DNA from: Kitasatospora sp. SUK 42
GTDB taxonomy: Bacteria; Actinomycetota; Actinomycetes; Streptomycetales; Streptomycetaceae
Direction of reading: 5' to 3'
NCBI RefSeq assembly: GCF_015776785.2
Contig: NZ_LFMD02000007.1
Span: forward strand, 217,549 to 281,548
DNA: 64,000 nt
The first letter of the stretch is position 1, and each line of letters starts with the position of its first letter. The notes under the pieces are model-generated. The model was given only the letters and a program-made list of their open reading frames with translations, did no database searches and was not told the DNA's origin. The translations under genes were made by a program, and so were the position numbers. Shown here piece by piece: positions 1 through 9,053 of the stretch.

Positions 1-103
1 GCTGAACCGAGCGGACCGGGGTGCTCGCCGCCGCGCGGCGGCGGGTCGGCGAGGCCGGGTGGGGGCGGCGAAGCGCGCCGAACGGGAGCCGCTCGGCGCT
101 GCG

Positions 104-132
104 AGGCTAAACCGGTTCAGAAGCACTGTCAA
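104..132 (-). promoter_or_regulatory. Leftward promoter with LacI-type operator in its spacer
   Basis: On the minus strand TTGACA (132-127) is followed after 17 bases by TAGCCT (109-104). The palindrome CTAAACCGGTTCAG (107-120) fills the spacer and touches the -10 box. It closely matches CTAGACCGGTTTAG at 1261-1274, so the adjacent LacI-type protein probably represses a leftward gene lying beyond the window edge. Further left, 26-43 is a perfect 18-bp GC palindrome, possibly a hairpin in the leader of that transcript. No gene is visible in 1-179. Confidence 0.55.
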
Positions 133-179
133 CGATCCGCGCAGCAATCACCCACCCGGGCGAACCGCGGCAACGAAAC

Positions 180-1202
180 TCAACCAGCCGGGGGCGGTGA
201 GGTGGACTCCCGTACGGTCAGCCGGGGCGTGGGCATCTGCAGGTCGCGCCCCGGCCCGGCCTCGTCCAGCGCCTCCAGCAGGCTGTGCGCGACCTGCTCG
301 CCGAGCGCGAAGGTGTCCCGGCTCAGCGCGGTCAGCGGCGGGTGCACGATCCGGGCGAGCACCGAGTCGTCGAAGGAGACGATGGACAGCTCGCCCGGCA
401 CCGCGACGCCCATCTCCCCCGCCACCCCGAGCCCGGCGACGGCCATCACGTCGCTGTCGTAGACGATCGCGGTGGGCCTCCTGGGCCGGGAGAGCAGCGT
501 ACGGGTGGCCGCCGCGCCCTCGGCGTCGCTGAAGTCGGTGGGCACCGACACCGCCTCCTCCAGCCCGAGCCGGCGCGAGGCGTCGCGCAGCGCCCGGATC
601 CGCCGCTGGGTGTGCTGGAAGTGCGGCAGCCCGGCCAGGTGGGCGATCCGGCGGTGCCCGATGGCGGCCAGGTAGTCGACGATGGAGAGCATCGCCTCCC
701 GGTCGTCGGCCCAGATCCGCAGCTGGTTGCCGCCCTTGCCGGGCCCGCCCAGCACGACCGCGGGCAGCCCGAGTTCGTCCAGGACGGGCAGTCGCGGGTC
801 CCTGACCTGGAGGTCCACCAGGATGAAGCCGTCCACCCGGTGCTCGGAGGCCCAGCGCCGGTAGACCTCGATCTCGGCGGCGGTGTCCTCGACCACCATC
901 AGGTGCAGCGCGACGGAGCTGGCCGAGAGCACCGCCTGGAGGCCGGAGAGCAGTTGGCTGAAGAACGGCTCGACGCCGATGGTGCGGGCCGGGCGGGCGA
1001 TCACCAGGCCGACGGCGTCGGCCCGCGCCCCGCCGAGGGCGCGCGCGGCGCTGTGCGGGCGCCAGTTCATCTCCTCGGCGACCCGCAGGATCCGGGCCCT
1101 GGTCGCCTCGCTGACACCCGGGCGGCCGTTGAGCGCGAAGGACACCGCGCCCTTGGAGACACCGGCCTGGCGGGCGATGTCGGCGATCGTCGGTCTGCCC
1201 AC
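180..1202 (-). CDS. LacI-family transcriptional regulator of the mannoside operon
   Basis: A 340-residue repressor of normal LacI/GalR length. The N-terminal helix-turn-helix (TIADIARQAGVSKGAVSFAL) is followed by the hinge and a periplasmic-binding-protein-like sensor domain with the typical SFDDS segment near the C-terminus. I chose the GTG at 1202 because AGGAG lies 9 bases upstream and the protein then begins right before the HTH. An ATG at 1226 would add 8 residues and would overlap the -35 box of the divergent promoter. The gene lies between two near-identical palindromes (107-120 and 1261-1274). Inference: it represses both the rightward ABC-mannosidase operon and a leftward unit, with a mannoside or mannose as inducer. 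The ligand cannot be read from sequence. Confidence 0.9.
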   Translation of the reverse strand: MGRPTIADIARQAGVSKGAVSFALNGRPGVSEATRARILRVAEEMNWRPHSAARALGGARADAVGLVIARPARTIGVEPFFSQLLSGLQAVLSASSVALHLMVVEDTAAEIEVYRRWASEHRVDGFILVDLQVRDPRLPVLDELGLPAVVLGGPGKGGNQLRIWADDREAMLSIVDYLAAIGHRRIAHLAGLPHFQHTQRRIRALRDASRRLGLEEAVSVPTDFSDAEGAAATRTLLSRPRRPTAIVYDSDVMAVAGLGVAGEMGVAVPGELSIVSFDDSVLARIVHPPLTALSRDTFALGEQVAHSLLEALDEAGPGRDLQMPTPRLTVRESTSPPPAG

Positions 1203-1219
1203 AGGATCCGACTCCTCTC

Positions 1220-1249
1220 TTGACATCCAAGTTTAGGCGGGAGCATAGT
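1220..1249 (+). promoter_or_regulatory. Promoter of the mannoside operon
   Basis: TTGACA (1220-1225), an 18-base spacer and CATAGT (1244-1249) resemble a vegetative actinomycete promoter reading toward the binding-protein gene at 1386. The expected transcription start is near 1256, five bases before the operator. The -35 box overlaps the alternative upstream start of the lacI-type gene. Confidence 0.55.
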
Positions 1250-1260
1250 CCCTGCCATAG

Positions 1261-1274
1261 CTAGACCGGTTTAG
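1261..1274 (+). promoter_or_regulatory. LacI-type operator
   Basis: CTAGACCGGTTTAG is a near-perfect palindrome centred on CCGG, the usual centre of LacI/GalR operators. It starts just after the predicted transcription start of the ABC-mannosidase operon, a classic roadblock position. The same motif recurs at 107-120. Confidence 0.65.
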
Positions 1275-1385
1275 TAAGCCAGGTTCTAAAACCCGGCACA
1301 ACCCAAGAACACGCAAACCCCCGAACGCGCGAACCCCCCGAGCTCGGCACGATCCCCCACCCACCCTCAGGTCCGGGAGACCCTC

Positions 1386-2675
1386 ATGCGAAGAATCTGG
1401 GCGGCACTGACGACGACGGCCATCACCGCCGCGGCCCTGACCGGCTGCGGACTCGGATCCGGCGAGAGCAGGAACAGCGACAGCGTGGCGAGCGCGGCCG
1501 CCACCGGCGAGGTCAAGGGCAAGGTCTCGCTCCAGACCTGGTCGCTGAAGCCGAAGTTCACCGACTACATGCAGGGCGTGATCGACGGCTTCAAGAAGAA
1601 GTACCCCGGCGTCGAGGTCGAGTGGCTCGACCAGCCCGGCGAGGGCTACTCCGACAAGGTGCTCAGCCAGGCCGCCGCCGGCACCCTGCCCGACGTGGTC
1701 AACCTCCCGCCGGACTTCGCCTACCCGCTCGCCCGCAAGGACGTCCTGCTGGACGTCGCCAAGGCCGACCCCAAGCTCTCCGACGAGTACGTGGCCGGCG
1801 GCGTGGAGGCCTACCGCTACAACGGCTACCAGGGCACCTTCGGCTACCCCTGGTACCTCAACACCGATGTGAACTACTGGAGCTCGGACCTCCTCACGAA
1901 GAACGGGCTGGACCCGAAGAAGCCCCCGGCCTCCCTGGACGAGCTGATCGCCCAGGCCCGGACGATGAAGGAGAAGTCCGGCGGCCAGGCCTACCTGATG
2001 AGCCGCAAGCCGGGCCTGGGCGACCTCTACAACATCGGCGTGAAGATCATGGCCGACGACGGCAAGTCCTTCACCTTCAACACCCCCGAGGCCGCCGCGC
2101 TGCTCGACAAGTACCGCGACGCCTTCAAGGACGGCCTGATGCCGAACGGAGTGCTGACCGACACCTACGCCGGCAACTCCAAGCTCTTCAGCTCCGGCAC
2201 GGCGGCCTGGACCACCGGCGGCGGCAACTTCATCACCAGCCTCGCCACCGACAACCCGACCCTCGCCCCGAAGGTCGTCGCCTCCCCCGCGATGGACACC
2301 CCGCCGCTGTACGTCCAGGGCCTGTCCATCCCGAAGAACACCAAGAACCCGGCCGCCGCGGTCGCCCTGGCCCGGTGGGTCACCAGCCCCGAGAACCAGG
2401 CCGCCTTCGCCCACCTGACCAGCGTCTTCCCGTCCACCAAGGCCTCCGCGGACGACCCGTTCTTCAGCAAGAGCGACGGCACCAACGCGGGCGACGCCAA
2501 GGTGATCGCCTTCACCTCGCTCGCCAAGGCCAAGCTGATCCAGCCGGTCGAGGTGGACGACGCCATGGGCACGATCGTCAAGCAGCAGTTCGCGCTGGCC
2601 ATCAGCGGCCAGACCAGCTCCAAGCAGGCGCTGGACACGGCCGTCGAGCAGTGCAACAAGCTGCTCAAGGGCTGA
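1386..2675 (+). CDS. ABC sugar-binding lipoprotein
   Basis: A 429-residue extracellular solute-binding protein of the carbohydrate type (family 1). The signal peptide ends in a lipobox, LTGC with Cys21 as lipid anchor, so the mature protein sits on the outer face of the membrane. The Asp/Tyr/Trp-rich mature part has the family pattern (substrate strands LQTWSL and WYLNTDVNYW, a C-terminal LARWVTSPENQAAFA). GGGAG ends six bases before the ATG. It is the first gene of an operon followed by two permeases and glycosidases acting on mannosides, so its ligand is probably a manno-oligosaccharide or glycan fragment (inference). No ATPase is encoded nearby, as in many Streptomyces sugar importers that share an MsiK-type ATPase. 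Confidence 0.92.
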   Translation: MRRIWAALTTTAITAAALTGCGLGSGESRNSDSVASAAATGEVKGKVSLQTWSLKPKFTDYMQGVIDGFKKKYPGVEVEWLDQPGEGYSDKVLSQAAAGTLPDVVNLPPDFAYPLARKDVLLDVAKADPKLSDEYVAGGVEAYRYNGYQGTFGYPWYLNTDVNYWSSDLLTKNGLDPKKPPASLDELIAQARTMKEKSGGQAYLMSRKPGLGDLYNIGVKIMADDGKSFTFNTPEAAALLDKYRDAFKDGLMPNGVLTDTYAGNSKLFSSGTAAWTTGGGNFITSLATDNPTLAPKVVASPAMDTPPLYVQGLSIPKNTKNPAAAVALARWVTSPENQAAFAHLTSVFPSTKASADDPFFSKSDGTNAGDAKVIAFTSLAKAKLIQPVEVDDAMGTIVKQQFALAISGQTSSKQALDTAVEQCNKLLKG

Positions 2676-2814
2676 CCCCCGCCCGCGACCTCGCCACCGC
2701 ACCCGCGGAGTGCCGGCGGCGTACCGGCGAAGTACCGGTGAAGCGGCGGGTCTCCCCCGCCCGCCGCTCCCGGGAATGAACCGCACCACCCCCAGGCCCC
2801 AGGAAGGCAACCGC

Positions 2815-3687
2815 ATGACCCACCGGCGTTGGTTCACACCCTGGCTGCTCGCCGGGCCCGCGATACTCTGGCTGGCCGTCTTCAACCTCTGGCCGGCCGT
2901 CAACACGGTGATCCTGTCCTTCACCAACGCCAAGCCCCTGGGCGGCGGGCAGTTCACCGGCCTGGAGAACTACGGCCGCCTGCTCGACGACGACCAGCTC
3001 GCCGACGCCCTGCTCAACAGCATCGTCTTCATGCTGGTCTGCCTCCCCCTGCTGACCGTCCTGCCGCTGCTGCTCGCCCTGCTCGTCCAGCGCAGGATCC
3101 CGGGCATCACCTTCTTCCGCACCGCGTTCTACACCCCGGTGATCGCCTCCGCCGTCGTGGTGGCGCTGATCTGGGGCTGGGTACTGGACGACCGGGGCCT
3201 GGTCAACGGCCTGCTCCAGCAGAGCGGCCTGACCGACTCCCCGGTCTCCTTCCTCACCGACCGCTGGCTGCTGCTGTTCAGCGCGATCGCCCTGACCGTC
3301 TGGAAGGGCCTCGGCTACTACATGGTCATCTACCTGTCCGCGCTCGCCAACGTCCCGCACGAGCTGCACGAGGCGGCGGCCGTGGACGGCGCCGGGCCGG
3401 TACGCCGGTTCTGGCACATCACCCTGCCCGGGGTGCGCCCGACCATGGTGCTGATCTCCGCCCTCATCTCGGTCAGCTCGCTGCGCGTCTTCTCCGAGCT
3501 GTACGTGCTCTCCAACGGCCAGGGCGGCCCCGGCGGCCGCGACATGTCCGTGGTGATGCTGATCCAGATGTACAGCCGCGGCTTCAATGGCCATCTGGGC
3601 TACGCCTCGGCGCTCAGCCTGCTGCTGTTCGTCATCACCCTCGGACCGATGCTGTTCCTGATGCGGCTGAACCGGAAGGCGGCCTGA
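2815..3687 (+). CDS. ABC sugar permease, MalF/UgpA type
   Basis: A 290-residue inner-membrane permease with six predicted transmembrane helices, beginning with the WLLAGPAILWLAVFNLWPAV segment. The EAA loop near residues 185-210 (HELHEAAAVDGAG, then FWHITLPGVRP) is the docking site for the ATPase. I chose ATG 2815 because AGGAAGG lies seven bases upstream; an upstream in-frame extension from 2710 is Arg/Pro-rich and unlikely to be translated. It pairs with the permease starting four bases after its stop and works with the binding protein upstream. Confidence 0.9.
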   Translation: MTHRRWFTPWLLAGPAILWLAVFNLWPAVNTVILSFTNAKPLGGGQFTGLENYGRLLDDDQLADALLNSIVFMLVCLPLLTVLPLLLALLVQRRIPGITFFRTAFYTPVIASAVVVALIWGWVLDDRGLVNGLLQQSGLTDSPVSFLTDRWLLLFSAIALTVWKGLGYYMVIYLSALANVPHELHEAAAVDGAGPVRRFWHITLPGVRPTMVLISALISVSSLRVFSELYVLSNGQGGPGGRDMSVVMLIQMYSRGFNGHLGYASALSLLLFVITLGPMLFLMRLNRKAA

Positions 3688-3691
3688 CCCC

Positions 3692-4576
3692 GTGACCACC
3701 GTCCGCGAACCCGCGACCACCCGCCCCGCCAACGCCGCGAGGGGCTTCAACACCCCCTCCCCCACCCAGACCGCCGGCCGCTACCTGCTCCTGGTGCTGG
3801 TGCTCCTCCTGGTCATCGGCCCGTTCCTGTGGCAGCTGTCCACCTCCCTCAAGGGGGCCACCGAGGACGTCTACACCCGCACCCCGAACTTCCTGCCCGA
3901 CCAGCCCACGCTCGGCAACTACGGCACCGTCGCCGACACCATCCCGGTGTGGACCTACGCCCTCAACTCGCTGATCGTGGCCGCCGTCTGCATCACCGGC
4001 AACGTGGTCGGCTGCACCCTGGCCGGCTACGCCCTCGCCCGGCTGCGCTTCCGCGGCGCCAAGCTCGTCCTCGGCCTGTTCCTCGCCACCCTGGTCCTGC
4101 CCGGCGAGGTCACCATCGTCTCGCAGTACGTGCTGGTGCGCGGCCTCGGCCTGGCCGACAGCCTGGCCGGCGTCGCCCTGCCCGGGGCGATCGCCATGCT
4201 CAACGTGCTGCTGATGCGCACCGCCTTCGCCGCCGTGCCGGTCGAACTCGACCAGGCCGCGCTGGTCGACGGCGCCAACGTCTGGCAGCGGCTGTGGCAC
4301 ATCGGCCTGCCGAACGTGCGCGGCATGCTCAGCGTGATCGTCATCTTCACCTTCATCGGCGCCTGGGACGACTTCCTGTGGCCGCTGATCGTGCTCACCG
4401 ACCCGCAGAAGTACACCCTCACCGTCGGGCTCCAGTACCTCAACGGCACCTTCTCCGCCAACCCCCGGCTGATCGCGGCCGGCACCATGATCGCCTTCCT
4501 GCCGATCGTCGTGGTGTTCGGCATCTGCCAGCGCTTCTTCTTCAAGGGCGTCGAGGAGGGAGCCGTCAAGGGCTGA
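3692..4576 (+). CDS. ABC sugar permease, MalG/UgpE type
   Basis: A 294-residue permease starting at GTG, four bases after the previous stop, so translation is probably coupled. It shows a cytoplasmic N-terminus, six transmembrane helices beginning with LLLVLVLLLVIGPFLWQL, and the EAA motif ELDQAALVDGANVWQRLWHI with LPNVRG after it. It completes the membrane part of the importer. The partner ATPase must be supplied from elsewhere in the genome. Confidence 0.9.
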   Translation: MTTVREPATTRPANAARGFNTPSPTQTAGRYLLLVLVLLLVIGPFLWQLSTSLKGATEDVYTRTPNFLPDQPTLGNYGTVADTIPVWTYALNSLIVAAVCITGNVVGCTLAGYALARLRFRGAKLVLGLFLATLVLPGEVTIVSQYVLVRGLGLADSLAGVALPGAIAMLNVLLMRTAFAAVPVELDQAALVDGANVWQRLWHIGLPNVRGMLSVIVIFTFIGAWDDFLWPLIVLTDPQKYTLTVGLQYLNGTFSANPRLIAAGTMIAFLPIVVVFGICQRFFFKGVEEGAVKG

Positions 4577-4635
4577 GCCCTTTCCGACGGGCGGTCCACC
4601 GCCCGTACGCCCCACACCAGTTGAGGAAGCTCCCC

Positions 4636-5892
4636 GTGACCACCACCCCCCGCTTCGGCGTCAACTACACCCCCAGCGCCGGCTGGTTCCACCACTGGCT
4701 CGACTTCGACCTCGACGCCGTACGCGCCGACTTCGACTCCATCGCCGCCCTCGGCCTGGACCACGTCCGGGTCTTCCCGCTCTGGCCGCTGTTCCAGCCC
4801 AACCGCACCCTGATCCGCCCGCGCGCCGTCGAGCAGCTCACCGCCCTGGTGGACGCGGCCGGCGAGCGCGGGCTGGACGTCGCGGTGGACGGGTTGCAGG
4901 GCCACCTGTCGAGCTTCGACTTCCTGCCGTCCTGGACCCAGACCTGGCACCGGCGGAACATCTTCACCGACCCCGAGGTCCTCGACGGCCAGGCCGCCTA
5001 CCTGCGCACCCTGGCCGGGGCGCTGCGCGAGCGGCCGAACTTCCTCGGGATGACGCTCGGCAACGAGATCAACCAGTTCTCCGGCGCCCCGCACCCCGAC
5101 CCGGACCGGATCACCCCCGCCGAGGCGGAGGCCTGGCTGCGCAGGATGCTCGCCGCCTGCGAGCAGGGCGCGCCGGGCCGGCTGCACCTGCACGCCTCCT
5201 ACGACGCCGCCTGGTACCTGGACGAACACCCGTTCACGCCCTGGCACTCGGCCCGGATCGGCGCCGCCACCGCCGTGCACTCCTGGGTGTTCAACGGCAC
5301 CGCCCAGCGCTACGGGGCCCACTCCACCGCCACCGCCCAGCACGCCGCCTACCTGGTCGAGCTGTCCAAGGCCTGGGCGGACGACCCGGCCCGACCGGTC
5401 TGGTTGCAGGAGGTGGGCGCGCCCGCCCCGCACATCACCGCCGAGGACGCGGCCCGGTTCACCGGCGCCACCGTGGAGGCCGCGCTGGACTGCCCGGACC
5501 TGTGGGGCGTCACCTGGTGGTGCTCGCACGACGTGGACCGCTCCCTCGCCGACTTCCCCGAACTGGAGTACAGCCTCGGCCTGTTGACCACCGACCGGAA
5601 GGTCAAGCCGGCCGGCGCCCGGCTCGCCGAGGCCGCCGCCGAGGCCCGCCGATCCTGGCGGCCGCCGAAGCCGCGCACCACCGCCGTGGTGGTGGCCACC
5701 GGCGACGAGACGACCTCACCGCACCGCTCGGTCTGCGGGCCCGGCGGCCCGGTGTACGAGGCCTTCATGCGCCTCGCCGAGGACGGCGCCCGCCCCACCA
5801 CCGTGCTCGCCGAGCGCGCGGACGACCAGGCGCACCTGGCCGCGCGCGGCATCACCGAGGTGGTCCGCCCCGACGACGTACGTTCCCTCTGA
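4636..5892 (+). CDS. GH5-like glycosidase, candidate beta-mannosidase
   Basis: A 418-residue TIM-barrel glycoside hydrolase without a signal peptide, so cytoplasmic. Family features visible are FGVNYTPS at the start, TLGNEINQF (Asn143-Glu144, general acid/base) and WLQEVGAP (Glu259, nucleophile). These are the paired glutamates of clan GH-A, and the overall pattern fits GH5. GTG 4636 is preceded by GAGGAAG. Position between an importer and a GH38 alpha-mannosidase suggests cleavage of a beta-mannosyl link such as Man-beta-1,4-GlcNAc. Bifidobacterial GH5 subfamily 18 enzymes with this activity occur in comparable N-glycan loci (family knowledge); the subfamily is inferred here. The C-terminal 75 residues beyond the barrel look like a small extra domain. 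Confidence 0.75.
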   Translation: MTTTPRFGVNYTPSAGWFHHWLDFDLDAVRADFDSIAALGLDHVRVFPLWPLFQPNRTLIRPRAVEQLTALVDAAGERGLDVAVDGLQGHLSSFDFLPSWTQTWHRRNIFTDPEVLDGQAAYLRTLAGALRERPNFLGMTLGNEINQFSGAPHPDPDRITPAEAEAWLRRMLAACEQGAPGRLHLHASYDAAWYLDEHPFTPWHSARIGAATAVHSWVFNGTAQRYGAHSTATAQHAAYLVELSKAWADDPARPVWLQEVGAPAPHITAEDAARFTGATVEAALDCPDLWGVTWWCSHDVDRSLADFPELEYSLGLLTTDRKVKPAGARLAEAAAEARRSWRPPKPRTTAVVVATGDETTSPHRSVCGPGGPVYEAFMRLAEDGARPTTVLAERADDQAHLAARGITEVVRPDDVRSL

Positions 5893-5923
5893 CCGTTCCC
5901 CGCACGCAACGGAGCCTGCCGAC

Positions 5924-8900
5924 ATGCACGATGACCGCACCCTCGTCGAGTCCCGCCTCAAGCGCGTCCTGGAGGAGCGCATCCTCCCGGCGGTCTACCC
6001 CGAGTCCGTCCCGCTGGAGGTCGGCATCTGGACCGCCCCCGGCGAGCCCGTCCCGGTCGCCGAGGGCCTGGCCACGCCGCGCGTGCCGATCTCGGTCGGC
6101 GACGCCTGGGGCGCGCCCTGGAGCACCAGCTGGCTGACCGTGACCGGCACCGTGCCGAAGGAGTGGGCCGGGCGCACGGTCGAGGCGCTGATCGACCTCG
6201 GCTTCGACGCCAACATGCCCGGCTTCCAGTGCGAGGGCCTGGTCTACCGCCCGGACGGCAGCCCGGTGAAGGGCCTCAACCCGCGCAACCAGTGGGTGCG
6301 GATCGCCGCCCCGGCGGCCGGCGGCGAGCAGGTGGAGCTGCACGTCGAGGCGGCCGCCAACCCGGTCATCCTGGACTACCACCCCTTCCTGCCCACCGAG
6401 CTGGGCGACAAGGAGACGGCCGGCGACCGGCCGCAGTACAAGCTGGCCCGGATGGACCTCGCCGTCTTCGACGAGACCGTCTGGCAGCTGTCGCTGGACC
6501 TGGAGGTGCTCGGCGAGCTGATGGCCGAGCTGCCGGTGGACGGCCCCCGCCGCTGGGAGGTCCTGCGCGCGGTCGAGCGCTCGCTCGACGCGATCGACCT
6601 CCAGGACGTCAACGGGACGGCCGCGGCGGCCCGTTCGGAGCTGGCCGGGGTACTGGCCGCGCCCGCCGTGCCGTCCGCGCACCGGATCAGCGCGATCGGC
6701 CACGCGCACATCGACTCCGCCTGGCTCTGGCCGCTGCGCGAGACCGTCCGCAAGGTGGCCCGCACCACCGCCAACATGACCGCGCTGCTGGAGGACGAGC
6801 CGGACTTCCTCTACACCATGTCCCAGGCGCAGCAGTACGCCTGGATCAAGGAGCACCGCCCCGAGGTGTACGCCCGGGTGCGCAAGGCGGTGGCCGAGGG
6901 GCGGTTCGTCCCGGCCGGCGGCATGTGGGTCGAGTCGGACACCAACATGCCGAGCTCGGAGGCGATGGCCCGGCAGTTCGTGCACGGCAAGCGGTTCTTC
7001 CTGGAGGAGTTCGGGGTCGAGAACCACGAGGCCTGGCTGCCGGACACCTTCGGCTTCACCGGCGGCCTGCCGCAGATCATCCGCAACGCCGGCTCCAAGT
7101 GGCTGCTGACGCAGAAGATCTCGTGGAGCCAGGTCAACCGGTTCCCGCACCACACCTTCCTCTGGGAGGGCATCGACGGCACCCGGATCTTCACCCACTT
7201 CCCGCCCGTGGACACCTACAACTGCTCGATGAAGGGCAGCGAGATCGCCCACGCGGCACGGAACTTCAAGGACAAGGGGGTCGCCCGGCACTCGCTCGCC
7301 CCGACCGGCTGGGGCGACGGCGGCGGCGGCACGACGCGCGAGATGGTCGCCAAGGCGGCCCGGATGAGGGACCTGGAGGGCTCGGCCACCGTCCGCTGGG
7401 AGAAGCCCGCCGAGTTCTTCGCCAAGGCCGAGGCCGAGTACCCGAACCCGCCGGTCTGGGTCGGCGAGCTCTACCTGGAGCTGCACCGGGCGACCCTCAC
7501 CAGCCAGGCGAAGACCAAGCAGGGCAACCGGCGCAGCGAGAACCTGCTGCGTGAGGCCGAACTCTGGTGTGCCACCGCCGCGTTGCGCACCGGCGCCGCG
7601 TACCCGTACGAGCAGCTGGACCGGATCTGGAAGACCGTGCTGCTGCACCAGTTCCACGACATCCTGCCCGGCTCCTCGATCGCCTGGGTGCACCGCGAGG
7701 CCGAGGCGACGTACGCGGCGCTGGCGGAGGAGCTGGAGGGGCTGATCGGCGCGGCCCAGCGGGCGCTGGCCGGGGAGGCCGGGGGCGGGCGCGAGCTGGT
7801 GTTCAACTCGGCGCCGCACGCGCGCTCGGCCGTCCCGGCGGGCGGGGCCTCGGTGGCCGTCCTGAGCGGTGTCGGCTGCGAGGCCGTCGAGCGGCCGGAG
7901 GGCGGCTTCACGCTGCGCAACGGCCTGCTGGAGGTCGTGGTGGACGCCGAGGGCCTGGTCGCCTCGCTGGTCGAGCTCGCGAGCGGCCGGGAGACCGTCG
8001 CCCCCGGCGGCCGCGCCAACCTGCTCCAGCTGCACCCCGACTTCCCCAACATGTGGGACGCCTGGGACGTCGACCAGTTCTACCGCAACACCGTCACCGA
8101 CCTGACCGGTGTCGACTCGCTGACCGCCGCCAGCACCCCGGACGCGGCCTCGGTGCGGATCGCCCGTTCCTTCGGCTCCTCCACCGTGGTGCAGACGCTG
8201 ACCCTGCGGGTGGGCGAGCGGCGGCTCGACATCGACACCGAGGTCGACTGGCACGAGACCGAGAAGTTCCTCAAGGCCGCGTTCCCGCTGGACATCCACA
8301 CCGAGCGCTACGCCGCCGAGACCCAGTTCGGCCACCTCTACCGGCCCACCCACACCAACACCAGCTGGGACGCCGCCAAGTTCGAGGCCTGCAACCACCG
8401 CTTCGTCCACCTCGACGAGCCCGGCTGGGGCGTCGCCCTGGTCACGGCCTCCACCTACGGCCACGACGTCACCCGCACGGTGCGCGACGGCGACGGCGGC
8501 ACCACCACCACGGTCCGCTTCTCGCTGCTGCGTGCCCCGCGCTTCCCCGACCCGAAGACGGACCAGGGCCTGCACCGCTTCCGGCACGCCCTGGTCCCGG
8601 GCGCGGCGATCGCCGACGCCGTCCGCGAGGGCTACCGGATCGGCCTGCCCGAGCGGCGCGTCACCGGCAGCGCGGAGGCGGTCGCGCCGCTGGTCGAGGT
8701 GGACGACGAGGCGCTGGTGGTCAGCGCGGTCAAGCTGGCCGACGACCGCAGCGGCGACCTGATCGTCCGGGTCTACGAGGCGGGCGGCGGCCGTGCCCGG
8801 GGCCGGCTGACCACGTCGTTCCCGCTGGCCGGCGCCGTCCCCTGCGACCTGCTGGAACGGCCCTGGGACGGCACCCGCGGCGAGGTCGCCGTGGAGGACG

Positions 8901-8965
8901 GCGCGGTGCGGCTGGCGCTGCGGCCGTTCGAGCTGGTGACCCTGCGGCTCAGCGCGGCCCGCTGA
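5924..8965 (+). CDS. GH38 alpha-mannosidase
   Basis: A 1013-residue cytoplasmic alpha-mannosidase of full family length. The catalytic (alpha/beta)7 domain shows the zinc motif GHAHIDSAW (His260, Asp264) and the nucleophile region WLPDTFGFTGGLPQ (Asp374). A middle three-helix region (residues about 520-600, HQFHDILPGSSI) and C-terminal beta domains follow. It removes alpha-mannosyl residues from the non-reducing end of imported glycans, delivering mannose. It lies 31 bases after the GH5-like gene and is followed by a sugar kinase and mannose-6-phosphate isomerase, which complete the path to fructose-6-phosphate. Confidence 0.95.
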   Translation: MHDDRTLVESRLKRVLEERILPAVYPESVPLEVGIWTAPGEPVPVAEGLATPRVPISVGDAWGAPWSTSWLTVTGTVPKEWAGRTVEALIDLGFDANMPGFQCEGLVYRPDGSPVKGLNPRNQWVRIAAPAAGGEQVELHVEAAANPVILDYHPFLPTELGDKETAGDRPQYKLARMDLAVFDETVWQLSLDLEVLGELMAELPVDGPRRWEVLRAVERSLDAIDLQDVNGTAAAARSELAGVLAAPAVPSAHRISAIGHAHIDSAWLWPLRETVRKVARTTANMTALLEDEPDFLYTMSQAQQYAWIKEHRPEVYARVRKAVAEGRFVPAGGMWVESDTNMPSSEAMARQFVHGKRFFLEEFGVENHEAWLPDTFGFTGGLPQIIRNAGSKWLLTQKISWSQVNRFPHHTFLWEGIDGTRIFTHFPPVDTYNCSMKGSEIAHAARNFKDKGVARHSLAPTGWGDGGGGTTREMVAKAARMRDLEGSATVRWEKPAEFFAKAEAEYPNPPVWVGELYLELHRATLTSQAKTKQGNRRSENLLREAELWCATAALRTGAAYPYEQLDRIWKTVLLHQFHDILPGSSIAWVHREAEATYAALAEELEGLIGAAQRALAGEAGGGRELVFNSAPHARSAVPAGGASVAVLSGVGCEAVERPEGGFTLRNGLLEVVVDAEGLVASLVELASGRETVAPGGRANLLQLHPDFPNMWDAWDVDQFYRNTVTDLTGVDSLTAASTPDAASVRIARSFGSSTVVQTLTLRVGERRLDIDTEVDWHETEKFLKAAFPLDIHTERYAAETQFGHLYRPTHTNTSWDAAKFEACNHRFVHLDEPGWGVALVTASTYGHDVTRTVRDGDGGTTTTVRFSLLRAPRFPDPKTDQGLHRFRHALVPGAAIADAVREGYRIGLPERRVTGSAEAVAPLVEVDDEALVVSAVKLADDRSGDLIVRVYEAGGGRARGRLTTSFPLAGAVPCDLLERPWDGTRGEVAVEDGAVRLALRPFELVTLRLSAAR

Positions 8966-8995
8966 CCCGCTCAGCCGTCAGTCCCCGTACGCTGT

Positions 8996-9029
8996 GCGGC
9001 GCCCCGGCCTCCCGCGGCCGGGGCGCCGC
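8996..9029 (+). terminator. GC-rich hairpin between mannosidase and kinase genes
   Basis: GCGGCGCCCCGGCC (8996-9009) and GGCCGGGGCGCCGC (9016-9029) form a perfect 14-bp stem with a six-base loop. There is no U-tract. It lies inside what looks like one operon, so it may attenuate the transcript, protect the 3' end of the mannosidase mRNA, or partly uncouple kinase and isomerase expression. Confidence 0.55.
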
Positions 9030-9053
9030 CCCTCCCACCCTCTGGAGTCCACC

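Noticed and set aside
59..532. Plus-strand open frame of 157 codons at the left edge
   Set aside because: Arg/Pro-rich with no domain, overlapping the end of the LacI-type gene and an operator. Not coding.
2710..2814. Upstream start of the first mannoside permease
   Set aside because: The added 35 residues are Pro/Arg-rich, and a good AGGAAGG site lies directly before the ATG at 2815.
5852..8587. Long minus-strand open frame of 911 codons opposite the GH38 gene
   Set aside because: It lies entirely opposite a full-length, motif-complete mannosidase gene. Its composition (Val/Gly/Arg-rich, low complexity) is that of an antisense shadow in high-GC DNA.
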